DNA from: Tannerellaceae bacterium
Lineage (GTDB): Bacteria > Bacteroidota > Bacteroidia > Bacteroidales > Tannerellaceae
Assembly (NCBI GenBank): GCA_031271045.1
Contig: JAISWO010000048.1
Coordinates: 1 to 56,247 of the forward strand
DNA: 56,247 nt
Reading direction: 5' to 3'
Numbering within the stretch: position 1 is the first letter of the stretch; each line of letters begins with the position of its first letter. Under the pieces are notes generated by a model, which had not been told where the DNA came from, searched no databases, and saw only the letters and a list, made by a program, of their open reading frames with translations. The translations under genes were made by a program, and so were the position numbers. Shown here one piece after another: positions 9,078 to 17,434 of this stretch.

Positions 9078-12000
9078 TTAGAATTGAACATTCAAACCGC
9101 CTGCAATTGACCTCGGATACGGATAGCGCCCGCTATCGAACCCGGTACGCAAGACATTGGACTCGCCGACTTCCGGATCGCCGTACTTATTGTAGGGCGA
9201 GATGGTCAGGATGTTTTCAGCCGATATAAAGATGCGTGCACTTTCCATCTTGAGCGGGCGGAGGATCGACCTGGGGACGGTATAACCGATCTGGATATTG
9301 CCGATTTTCAGGAAATCGCCGTCCTTGATGTAAGCATCCGAGGCGCGCTGGTTCAGGTTGCGGTCGACGATCGTCAGGCGTGGGTATTCCGTACTCAGGT
9401 TCTGCGGCGTCCATGCGTTGTTGATGTATTCCTTCAAGGTATTCTGCACGCCGCCGGTGGTTTTGTAGAGCTGAGTCATCTTCATCGAGGCGTAGGAATA
9501 AATATCCACTCCTGCCACTCCGTAGAGGTAAACCATCGCATCGAAGTTCCTGTAACCGGCCGTCAGGGTGAGCCCATAGTTCAGGGTGGGGAAGCCATTA
9601 CCGAGCACTTCCCGGTCTTCACCGTCGATGTATCCGTCGCCATTAAGGTCCTTGTACCTGAAGTCGCCCGGAGCCGTTGCCTGCAATTGATAGACCTGGA
9701 TAGCTCCTCCCGTCATATCGGAAACACGTTGATTGAGCGCGTCGATCTCGGCCTGACTCTGGAAGATACCTTCCACGCGGTAGCCAAAGTAAGAGCCGAC
9801 GGCGTAACGTTTCCCGGTTTCTTCGTCTGCTTCCCTGGTGACGGAGTGTTGACCCCAGTTGTCGCCGTCTTCGGCGCCGGTGTAGTAGATCGGGTCGCCG
9901 ACTTCGATCACTTCATTCTTCAGTGTCGAGCCGGAGACAGTTGCCCCGAAGCTCCAGTCGCCGATGCGTTTGTTGTAAGCCACGCTGAACTCCAGACCTT
10001 TGTTCTGTATGTGCCCGGCATTGGTATAGACCTGGCTGAAACCTGTCGAGGGTCGCATATTACGATAAAGGAGCAAGTCTTTGGAGTCGCGGACGAAGTA
10101 ATCCAGCGTAATGTTCAAGCCATTGTTCAGCAAACCGATGTCGAGACCGACGTTAGTCTGGGTATTTGTTTCCCACTTCAGGTTGGTATCAATCTCAGTC
10201 AGCTGTGCGTATCCGACAGCCTTCTCGTAATCGCCCGTGTATCCGTTCAACGTTCCCCAGTCGTAGGAAACGCGATTGGAAGAGAGCTGGGATTGCGAAA
10301 GGTTCGTTGCCCCTCCGGCATTCCCCGTCTGTCCCCATCCGATGCGCAGCTTGAGGTTGCTGAAGATGTCGAGGTTCTTCACAAAGTCTTCTTCCGACAA
10401 GCGCCAGGCTAAGGTAGCCGACGGGAACATCCCCCAGCGGTTGCCCATCCCGAAGTTGGAAGATCCGTCACGCCTGACGGTAGCCGTGGCGATATAGCGA
10501 TCCATCAGCGAATAGACCGCCCGTCCGTAGTAGGAGACATAGCGGGTTTGGATATTATATCCCCCGTCCCCCGTACGCGAAGCCTGGTCGCTGGTGAGCG
10601 AGATCCGGCGATAGCCGTCGGAGACGAAATCCTTCGCACTCGCGTTCAGCCAGTGGCCCCAGGAGTTACTGACCGTATTACCGGCCGTCAGGGTGAGGTT
10701 GTTGCTGTCGTTCTTCCAGTTGTAGGTGAAATAACTTTCCAGGGCCGTATTATTGGACTGGCTCTGGTTCATCGAAAATTCACTGACCCGGCTCGACGAC
10801 GGTACGCGGTCATTGACAATACTGAAGTTACTCCCGTCGGATGTGCTGAGCCGGTACGAGGCAATGGAACGGAACGAAAGGCCTTTGAATAACTTCAGGT
10901 CTATATAGGAACTGGCCAGGATCGTATTACCGTAGTCCGGCGTCAAATCGGATTCTTTCCGGTTCGCATAGGGATTGTCCTGCCCCTTTTGAATATCTCC
11001 CTCGCCGGTTACCTGCATGAAGCCATAGTAAGAACCGTTGGGAAGCCTGTCATTGTAATTGTGGCTGATAAATTCGCCCGTCACCTCGTCGACATAATCC
11101 ATCGTCGGCGTCAAGATGGCATAGCTACGAAGATTACCGGTTATCTCCCTCTCATTATGCTGGAAGGAGAGGTTGCCTCCGACTTCTATGAACTGCACCT
11201 TGTAGACCGTACTGGCGCGAGCCGTGAGCCGCGAATAATGTGTGTCGATCACGACGCCCTCATTGTCCAAGTAGCCGATAGAGAAGGTAGACCTCGTCTT
11301 TTCCGTACCACCCGACACTGACAACATATAGTTCTGCTGCAAAGCCGTCCGTGTCATAGCATCCTGCCAGTCGATCGTCCGGAGCTTTCCGATGTAGTTC
11401 TCGCCGAAAGCCAGGTTGGTCAACGCCGCACCGTCACTGGCCCGCCCCTGACGGACGGAATAGGCAAACAGTTCGGCATCGGCAACATCTAAATTATCTC
11501 CCTTAAACTGGGCGCCGAAGTTGGCCGAGAAGTTGATGTTGGTCTTTCCCTGTTCTCCTTTTTTGGTCGTTACCAAGATGACGCCGTTCGCTCCGCGTGC
11601 ACCGTAGATGGCCGTAGCGGAAGCATCTTTGAGGATTTCTATGCTTTCCACGTCGGCGGGATTGACGAAGTCGATGCTGGTACCGACCTGTACGCCGTCG
11701 ACTACATAAAGCGGGTCAGCCGATCCGTTGACCGTAGCCACCCCACGGATACGGATAGTAGCAGCTCCCGAAGGATCGCCGGAATTACGCGATACCAGGA
11801 CCCCGGCTGCGGCACCCTGCAAGCCTTGCACGATACTGACCGGGTTGCGTTTCATCATCTCCTCCTGGTTAACGGAAGCAACCGAACCGGAGATGTCGCT
11901 CTTACGCATCGTTCCATAGCCTACGACGACGACTTCGTCGAGCAGCTCCGTGTCTTCGCGTAAGACAATAGAGTAAACGTTAGCCGTTCCGATCCTTACG

Positions 12001-12305
12001 TCTTGCGCCAGATAACCTACGTAGGATACGCGAAGGCTTGCGCCTTGCGGGACGGAGAGCGCAAACTTGCCGTCCACGTCCGTAATAACGCCGGTTGTAG
12101 TACCGGCAACAGCCACATTGGCTCCGATAACAGGCTCGCCGTTTTCGTCCGTCACCGTACCGGTGATGTTTTTCGACTGCTGTTGTGCAATCATCACTTC
12201 CGGATCCGCATTATCTGCGACAGCCACTACGGGCATCACAAATACGGAACCAAACAGAAAAGCAAATCCTAATGATTTTACGATGTGTTTCTTCATACGA
12301 TTCAT
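9078..12305 (-). CDS. SusC/RagA-family TonB-linked outer-membrane transporter
   Basis: A 1075-residue SusC-type transporter importing oligosaccharides across the outer membrane. In order: signal peptide, a carboxypeptidase-D-regulatory-like domain (about 45-115, ITGTVTDENGEPVIGANV), the conserved LDEVVVVGYGTMRKSDISGS segment that leads into the plug, the plug (about 125-240, with DPLYVVDGVQ and ATAIYGARGANGVILVTTKKG), then a 22-strand barrel ending in an aromatic residue (NVQF). ATG 12305 and ATG 12296 both suit the signal peptide. No N-terminal anti-sigma-interaction (STN) domain is seen, so control by an ECF sigma/anti-sigma pair is not expected. It pairs with the SusD gene 27 bp downstream. 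Confidence 0.96.
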   Translation of the reverse strand: MNRMKKHIVKSLGFAFLFGSVFVMPVVAVADNADPEVMIAQQQSKNITGTVTDENGEPVIGANVAVAGTTTGVITDVDGKFALSVPQGASLRVSYVGYLAQDVRIGTANVYSIVLREDTELLDEVVVVGYGTMRKSDISGSVASVNQEEMMKRNPVSIVQGLQGAAAGVLVSRNSGDPSGAATIRIRGVATVNGSADPLYVVDGVQVGTSIDFVNPADVESIEILKDASATAIYGARGANGVILVTTKKGEQGKTNINFSANFGAQFKGDNLDVADAELFAYSVRQGRASDGAALTNLAFGENYIGKLRTIDWQDAMTRTALQQNYMLSVSGGTEKTRSTFSIGYLDNEGVVIDTHYSRLTARASTVYKVQFIEVGGNLSFQHNEREITGNLRSYAILTPTMDYVDEVTGEFISHNYNDRLPNGSYYGFMQVTGEGDIQKGQDNPYANRKESDLTPDYGNTILASSYIDLKLFKGLSFRSIASYRLSTSDGSNFSIVNDRVPSSSRVSEFSMNQSQSNNTALESYFTYNWKNDSNNLTLTAGNTVSNSWGHWLNASAKDFVSDGYRRISLTSDQASRTGDGGYNIQTRYVSYYGRAVYSLMDRYIATATVRRDGSSNFGMGNRWGMFPSATLAWRLSEEDFVKNLDIFSNLKLRIGWGQTGNAGGATNLSQSQLSSNRVSYDWGTLNGYTGDYEKAVGYAQLTEIDTNLKWETNTQTNVGLDIGLLNNGLNITLDYFVRDSKDLLLYRNMRPSTGFSQVYTNAGHIQNKGLEFSVAYNKRIGDWSFGATVSGSTLKNEVIEVGDPIYYTGAEDGDNWGQHSVTREADEETGKRYAVGSYFGYRVEGIFQSQAEIDALNQRVSDMTGGAIQVYQLQATAPGDFRYKDLNGDGYIDGEDREVLGNGFPTLNYGLTLTAGYRNFDAMVYLYGVAGVDIYSYASMKMTQLYKTTGGVQNTLKEYINNAWTPQNLSTEYPRLTIVDRNLNQRASDAYIKDGDFLKIGNIQIGYTVPRSILRPLKMESARIFISAENILTISPYNKYGDPEVGESNVLRTGFDSGRYPYPRSIAGGLNVQF

Positions 12306-12381
12306 TTCATTTAATTTTTAGGTTCTCATTTTGTTAGTACTTTAAGATTAGTGATAAACCAACACTATGGGTCAGTTCAGG

Positions 12382-12390
12382 TCAAAGGTA
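12382..12390 (-). promoter_or_regulatory. candidate susC -7 element
   Basis: TACCTTTGA on the minus strand matches the Bacteroidetes -7 consensus TAnnTTTGY at eight of nine positions, about 77-85 bp upstream of the susC start. No clear TTTG at -33. The 219-bp gap 12306-12524 is the shared regulatory region of the divergent susC and GH43 arms. Confidence 0.4.
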
Positions 12391-12487
12391 TAGGAGAGGG
12401 AGAAAAGAGAAGGGGTAAGGATGTTTCATATTGCAGGGTGTAATCGTCAGAAACGAAAATATTTCCAAAAAGAAGTCATCCATTTCA

Positions 12488-12496
12488 TAGCTTTGT
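12488..12496 (+). promoter_or_regulatory. candidate promoter of the GH43 operon
   Basis: TAGCTTTGT fits TAnnTTTGY exactly and ends 28 bp before the GH43 ATG at 12525. A weak TTTC at 12462-12465 stands near the -33 position. The binding site of the locus regulator, not encoded in the window, is likely in the sequence just upstream. Confidence 0.5.
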
Positions 12497-12524
12497 GTGA
12501 TTAATCATCTAATAACACATTTTT

Positions 12525-14117
12525 ATGAGAAACTTCCATCGGTTAGTTGTTCTTTTATGTTTTCTTTCTTTCCAGGCATGGACAATTGTCTGTGGCCAGG
12601 CAACTTTCAGGAACCCCGTCATAACAGGGATGAACCCCGATCCGAGCATCTGCCGTGCAGGCGACGATTTCTATCTGGTTACTTCCACTTTCGAGTATTT
12701 CCCCGGTCTTCCCATTTACCACAGCAAGGATTTGGTACACTGGAAGCTGATTGGGCATGCTTTGTCGCGCGCAACGAACAACCCGTTGATGGGTTGCGAG
12801 GCCTCCAGGGGAGGTCAGTATGCCCCTACAATCCGATATCATAAGGGAACCTTCTATGTGATCGGGACAAATTACGGAGGAGAAGGTTCGCAGGGTATTT
12901 CTTACGTCTCGGCCAAAGATCCTGCCGGCCCGTGGTCTGATCCGGTATGGATCGGCGAATGGTTTGTCGACCCTTCGCTTGAATTTATCAATGATACGGC
13001 GTATTACCTGAGTCCGGATAATAAGGGAAGCTTTTTGCTCGGCATCATTGACCTCGAAACGGGTAAGTTTACCGAACCGTTGCGGAAGATAGCTGCCGGC
13101 TTGGGCGGGAGTTCTCCCGAAGGGCCTCACTTGTACAAAGTGAACGACTACTACTATCTGATGTCGGCCGAAGGGGGAACGGGCTACCAGCACCGGGAAG
13201 TGATACAACGCAGCCGGTCGCCCTGGGGACCGTACGAACCAAGTCCGCACAATCCGGTTCTTTCCAACATGAATCATCCGGAGCATCCGTTCCAGGCCAT
13301 CGGGCATGCCGACCTGGTTCAGTTGAAAGACGGCTCCTGGTGGGCCGTAAGCTTAGGCATCCGTCCCCGCAACGGTCGCTTCCAGCATTTGGGGCGCGAA
13401 ACCTTTCTGGCGCCTGTCGCCTGGGATGCAAACGGCTGGCCTAAAACAGGTACCACCGGCGTTGTGCAGGAAGAGTATCCCATTCCCAAGCTGCCGCCGC
13501 ATCCGTGGGAAAAAGAACCGGTGAGGGATGATTTCAGCAGCGCCACATTAAACTTACAATGGAACTTCATCCGCAATCCTTATGCGAACTGGTCGTTGAC
13601 CGAAAAGCCGGGCTATCTGCGGCTGAAAGGCTCGGCGATCAATTTTACGGAAAAGAGTTCACCGGCCTTCGTTGGTCGCAGGCAAACGGCTTTCGACGTG
13701 ATTGCTTCCGCTAAAGTCGGCTTTACGCCCGTCGCCGACAACGAAGAGGCCGGTTTGGTAGTAAGGGCCGACGATAAAAACCATTACGACCTGCTCATCA
13801 CCCGGCAGGAAGGCAAGCGGGTAGTGATGCTCCGGAAATGCCTGAAGAATGAAATCGCGAGCGTCCACTATACAGCCATTCCCGACGGCGACCTTATCCT
13901 GCGGATCAGCGCCACCGACCGGGAGTACAAGTTCTGGATACAGCCGGAAGGCGCTCAGCCCGAACTATTGGGAACGGCAACGACAAGGGACGTTTCCAAC
14001 GAAGCAGTCGGAGGCTTTACCGGCGTCTACATCGGCATGTATGCTTCCGGCAACGGCAAAGCCAACACTCATCCGGCCGACTTCGACTGGTTTGATTTCG
14101 AAGAAGACTCCAAATGA
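12525..14117 (+). CDS. GH43 beta-xylosidase/alpha-L-arabinofuranosidase (copy 1)
   Basis: A 530-residue secreted GH43 enzyme: signal peptide (about 1-24), five-bladed propeller (about 28-330), then a C-terminal beta-sandwich (about 340-525) of the type seen in GH43 xylosidases. The three acidic catalytic residues are visible: base D39 in MNPDPSI, pKa modulator D149 in WFVDPSLEF and acid E199 in SSPEGPHL. The family removes terminal xylose or arabinofuranose. First gene of a plus-strand operon divergent from susC. It is a tandem duplicate of the next gene, with an 83-nt identical block (13501-13583 against 15152-15234). Small differences near the modulator loop (EWFVDPSLEFINDTAYYL against EMYVDPSLEFYDGKVYLV) may reflect altered specificity. 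Confidence 0.93.
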   Translation: MRNFHRLVVLLCFLSFQAWTIVCGQATFRNPVITGMNPDPSICRAGDDFYLVTSTFEYFPGLPIYHSKDLVHWKLIGHALSRATNNPLMGCEASRGGQYAPTIRYHKGTFYVIGTNYGGEGSQGISYVSAKDPAGPWSDPVWIGEWFVDPSLEFINDTAYYLSPDNKGSFLLGIIDLETGKFTEPLRKIAAGLGGSSPEGPHLYKVNDYYYLMSAEGGTGYQHREVIQRSRSPWGPYEPSPHNPVLSNMNHPEHPFQAIGHADLVQLKDGSWWAVSLGIRPRNGRFQHLGRETFLAPVAWDANGWPKTGTTGVVQEEYPIPKLPPHPWEKEPVRDDFSSATLNLQWNFIRNPYANWSLTEKPGYLRLKGSAINFTEKSSPAFVGRRQTAFDVIASAKVGFTPVADNEEAGLVVRADDKNHYDLLITRQEGKRVVMLRKCLKNEIASVHYTAIPDGDLILRISATDREYKFWIQPEGAQPELLGTATTRDVSNEAVGGFTGVYIGMYASGNGKANTHPADFDWFDFEEDSK

Positions 14118-14146
14118 CACATACAACATCTAAATCCGAATGTAAT

Positions 14147-15793
14147 ATGAAAAATGTATTCACAGCGATATGCTTATTCCTGTTCGCCCTGCCGGTAAAC
14201 GGACAATATAAGGTAGAAACCTTAGGGATACCGGCTGATTATTATTCAAACCCCGTCATAACGGGAATGAATCCCGATCCGAGCATCTGCCGGGCCGGCG
14301 ACGACTTCTATCTGGTCACTTCCACTTTCGAGTATTTCCCCGGGCTGCCTATTTACCACAGCAAGGATTTGGTGCATTGGAAGCTGATCGGGCATGCCTT
14401 GTCGACGCCCCGGAGCAATCCGTTGATCGGTTGCGACGACTCCAGAGGAGGTCAGTATGCGCCTACGATCCGATACCACGAAGGAACCTTCTATGTGATC
14501 GGGACAAAATACGAAGGGGAAGGACCGGAGGGTATTTTCTACGTCTCGGCCAAAAACCCCGCAGGCCCGTGGTCCGATCCGGTATGGATCGGCGAAATGT
14601 ATGTAGACCCTTCACTTGAGTTTTATGACGGCAAAGTGTATCTGGTCTGTCCCGACAACAGAAATCCGGAGAATGAAGGCGCTTTCCTGCTCGGCGTCAT
14701 TGATCTCGAAACGGGGAAGTTTACCGAGCCGTTGCGGAAGATAGCGACCGGTTTGGGCGGGAGTTCACCCGAAGGGCCTCATCTGTATAAAATAGATGGC
14801 TTCTATTACCTGATGACAGCCGAAGGGGGAACGGGCTACCAGCACCGGGAAGTGATACAGCGCAGCCGGTCACCCTGGGGGCCATACGAAACAAGTCCGC
14901 ACAATCCTTTCCTTACCAATATGAACATCCCGGAGCATCCGTTCCAGGCCATCGGGCATGCCGACCTGATTCAGTTGAAAGACGGCTCCTGGTGGGCCGT
15001 AAGCTTGGGGATCCGTCCTCGTAACGGTCGCTTCCAGCACCTGGGGCGCGAGACGTTCCTGATACCTGTCTTACGGGATGAAAGCGGTTGGCCCCTGACA
15101 AATACCGGCGGCGTGGTACAGGAAAAGTATCCCGTCCCCAATCTGCCGCCACATCCGTGGGAAAAAGAACCGGTGAGGGATGATTTCAGCAGCGCCACAT
15201 TAAACTTACAATGGAACTTCATCCGCAATCCTTACGCGAAAGACTGGTCCTTGACCGAAAAGCCCGGCTATCTGCGGCTGAAAGGTTCGGCATTAAACTT
15301 ATCGGAAAAGAATTCGCCGGCTTTCGTTGGTCGCAGACAAACGGCTTTCGACGTGGTTGCTTCCGCTAAAGTCGGCTTTACGCCCGTCGCCGAAGGCGAA
15401 GAGGCCGGTTTGGTAGTAAGGGCTAACGGCAAGAATCATTACGACCTGCTCATCACCCGGCAGGAAGGCAAGCGGGTGGTGATGTTCCGGAAGGTGGTAA
15501 GGGAAAAGGTCGTGCATACCGCTTATACGGATATACCCGACGGCGACCTTATCCTGCGGATCAGCGCCACCGACCGGGAGTACAAATTCTGGATACAGCC
15601 GGAAGGTGCCCGGCCCGAACTGTTGGGAACGGCATCGACAAGGGATGTTTCCAACGAAAGAGTCTACGGCTTTACCGGCGTTTACATCGGCATGTATGCT
15701 TCCGGCAACGGCAAAGCCAACACTCATCCGGCCGACTTCGATTGGTTTGATTTCGAAGAAGACCCTCCGTTGTTTTACAAATGGGCATTATAA
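14147..15793 (+). CDS. GH43 beta-xylosidase/alpha-L-arabinofuranosidase (copy 2)
   Basis: A 548-residue paralog of the preceding gene. The frame opens at 14114, overlapping it, but ATG 14147 is chosen because MKNVFTAICLFLFALPVNGQ is a clean signal peptide. Catalytic residues: base D44 (MNPDPSI), modulator D154 (MYVDPSLEF), acid E209 (SSPEGPHL). It has the same propeller plus C-terminal sandwich as copy 1, and a slightly longer N-terminus and propeller loop (NRNPENEGAF). Near identity over long stretches shows recent duplication or gene conversion. It lies 29 bp after copy 1 and 12 bp before the third GH43 gene, so all three should form one transcript. Confidence 0.93.
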   Translation: MKNVFTAICLFLFALPVNGQYKVETLGIPADYYSNPVITGMNPDPSICRAGDDFYLVTSTFEYFPGLPIYHSKDLVHWKLIGHALSTPRSNPLIGCDDSRGGQYAPTIRYHEGTFYVIGTKYEGEGPEGIFYVSAKNPAGPWSDPVWIGEMYVDPSLEFYDGKVYLVCPDNRNPENEGAFLLGVIDLETGKFTEPLRKIATGLGGSSPEGPHLYKIDGFYYLMTAEGGTGYQHREVIQRSRSPWGPYETSPHNPFLTNMNIPEHPFQAIGHADLIQLKDGSWWAVSLGIRPRNGRFQHLGRETFLIPVLRDESGWPLTNTGGVVQEKYPVPNLPPHPWEKEPVRDDFSSATLNLQWNFIRNPYAKDWSLTEKPGYLRLKGSALNLSEKNSPAFVGRRQTAFDVVASAKVGFTPVAEGEEAGLVVRANGKNHYDLLITRQEGKRVVMFRKVVREKVVHTAYTDIPDGDLILRISATDREYKFWIQPEGARPELLGTASTRDVSNERVYGFTGVYIGMYASGNGKANTHPADFDWFDFEEDPPLFYKWAL

Positions 15794-15805
15794 ACACACA
15801 TACAC

Positions 15806-17278
15806 ATGAGAAGCGTTTTAGCAATTATATTATTGGTTTCACTGGCTTGCCAGGTAAAAGCCCAGCGCCCGGATCTTCTTTTCCCCGGGGATTATCCTGA
15901 TCCGAGCATCCTGCGCGACGGAGAGAATTACTACGTCGTTCATTCGTCTTTTGAATATTCTCCGGGGCTGCTGATATGGCATTCCACCGATCTGAGAAAC
16001 TGGAGGCCCGTAACCCATGCGTTGCACACATACGTTGGCCCGGTATGGGCGCCCGACCTGGTTAAGTATGACGGAAAGTATTACATATACTTCCCGGTCA
16101 ATAATACGAACTACGTTGTCACAGCCAACTCGATCGAAGGCCCCTGGAGCGATCCGGTAGATCTGAAAACCGGGAATATTGACCCCGGCCACGTAGTGGA
16201 TGCCGAAGGCAATCGGTATTTGTATTTCAGCAGCGGCGGCTATGTCCCCCTGGCCAAAGACGGACTGTCCGTAACCGGCAAATTGGTGCATACGTACGAC
16301 GGCTGGCCTATTCCGCGCGATTGGACCATTGAATGTTTCTGTATGGAAGGGCCTAAGATCGTCAAGCGAGGCGAGTATTACTACCTGACCGTAGCCGAAG
16401 GAGGCACCGCCGGGCCTCCGACAAGTCACATGATCATATCGGCGCGTTCACGCTCTCCGTTCGGGCCTTGGGAAAATTCACCCCATAACCCCATCATCAA
16501 GACAAAAGACAAAGCGGAGAGATGGTGGTCCAAAGGGCATGGAACCCTCTTCGAAGATAAAGCGGGAGACTGGTGGATGCTCTATCATGCGTTTGAAAAC
16601 GGCTTTTACAATATGGGACGCCAGACGCTGATCGAACCGGTAGAGTGGACGGTCGACGGCTGGTTTAAGACGCCGGACAGCGCCGCGGGAAGTCTGGACG
16701 GAGAATCGCAATCGCCCGTTTCCGGCACAGCTTTCTCGTTGACGGACGACTTCTCCGGCCCAACACTGGGTTTACAATGGCAGTCTTTCGGAGCATATAC
16801 GCCCGACCGCTACCGGATAGAACATCATTCCTTAACGATGAAAGCCAAGGGGCGATCCGTCCAGGACAGCCCGCCTTTGCTTTGCATCCCGTCGCATCAT
16901 TCTTATACAGTTGACGTGGAGATTTCCACAGAAGGGAATACGACGGCAGGCCTGATGCTTTTTTACAACCCTAATTTCCATTCCGGAATCCTGGCCAACA
17001 GCAGGAACATCCTGGCCAACCTCCGGGGATGGCAATTCGTTACAGAGAGGAATGTCATAAACAATCATACCTTCCTCCGCCTGAAAAAGACGGACAACAT
17101 CGTAGATATGTTCTACAGTCCGGATGGAAAGGAATGGATCAAAATCGAAAATTCGATCGAAGTATCTTCCATGCATCACAACGTCCTTTCCGGATTCCTG
17201 AGCTTGCGCATCGGTTTATGCGCCATCGGAGACGGATCGGCAAAATTCAAGAACTTCGTCTATACGCCCCTTCCCTGA
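15806..17278 (+). CDS. GH43 glycosidase, divergent third member
   Basis: A 490-residue secreted GH43 enzyme with signal peptide (cleavage near VKAQ, residue 20). Propeller residues: base D32 in DYPDPSI, modulator D126 in NIDPGHV, acid E181 in CMEGPKI. A C-terminal beta-sandwich (about 310-490, DDFSGPTLGLQWQSFG) resembles that of copies 1 and 2, but the catalytic loops differ clearly (GPVWAPDLVKYDGKYYIYFP against GQYAPTIRYHEGTFYVIG), so it belongs to another subfamily and probably takes another linkage. It is the last gene of the GH43 trio; a large imperfect hairpin follows. Confidence 0.92.
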   Translation: MRSVLAIILLVSLACQVKAQRPDLLFPGDYPDPSILRDGENYYVVHSSFEYSPGLLIWHSTDLRNWRPVTHALHTYVGPVWAPDLVKYDGKYYIYFPVNNTNYVVTANSIEGPWSDPVDLKTGNIDPGHVVDAEGNRYLYFSSGGYVPLAKDGLSVTGKLVHTYDGWPIPRDWTIECFCMEGPKIVKRGEYYYLTVAEGGTAGPPTSHMIISARSRSPFGPWENSPHNPIIKTKDKAERWWSKGHGTLFEDKAGDWWMLYHAFENGFYNMGRQTLIEPVEWTVDGWFKTPDSAAGSLDGESQSPVSGTAFSLTDDFSGPTLGLQWQSFGAYTPDRYRIEHHSLTMKAKGRSVQDSPPLLCIPSHHSYTVDVEISTEGNTTAGLMLFYNPNFHSGILANSRNILANLRGWQFVTERNVINNHTFLRLKKTDNIVDMFYSPDGKEWIKIENSIEVSSMHHNVLSGFLSLRIGLCAIGDGSAKFKNFVYTPLP

Positions 17279-17297
17279 GAGGGAGCGATCTTTTGCA

Positions 17298-17352
17298 GGA
17301 GACTGTCGGAGGCGATCAAACTATACATAGTTTGGTCTGTCCCGACACTCCG
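17298..17352 (+). terminator. large imperfect hairpin after the GH43 operon
   Basis: Arms of about 25 nt face each other around TACA. The apex CAAACTA/TAGTTTG (17317-17323/17328-17334) and outer TGTCGG/CCGACA (17304-17309/17342-17347) are perfect; the part between is mismatched. It starts 20 bp after the GH43 stop. No U-tract follows, so it may be a processing or pausing structure rather than an intrinsic terminator. Confidence 0.45.
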
Positions 17353-17373
17353 TGAAAGAAAAACAACCGTCTT

Positions 17374-17406
17374 TTTGTTTCCTGTCCGGGCTATATCTAT
17401 ATTTGT
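17374..17406 (+). promoter_or_regulatory. promoter of the GH78 gene
   Basis: TTTG (17374-17377), 20 bp, then TATATTTGT (17398-17406) matches the Bacteroidetes -33/-7 pattern in both elements and spacing. The ATG at 17435 follows 28 bp later. This is the best promoter in the window and indicates that the rhamnosidase has its own transcript. Confidence 0.75.
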
Positions 17407-17434
17407 TCCCAAATAAATCTGATACATAACAATT

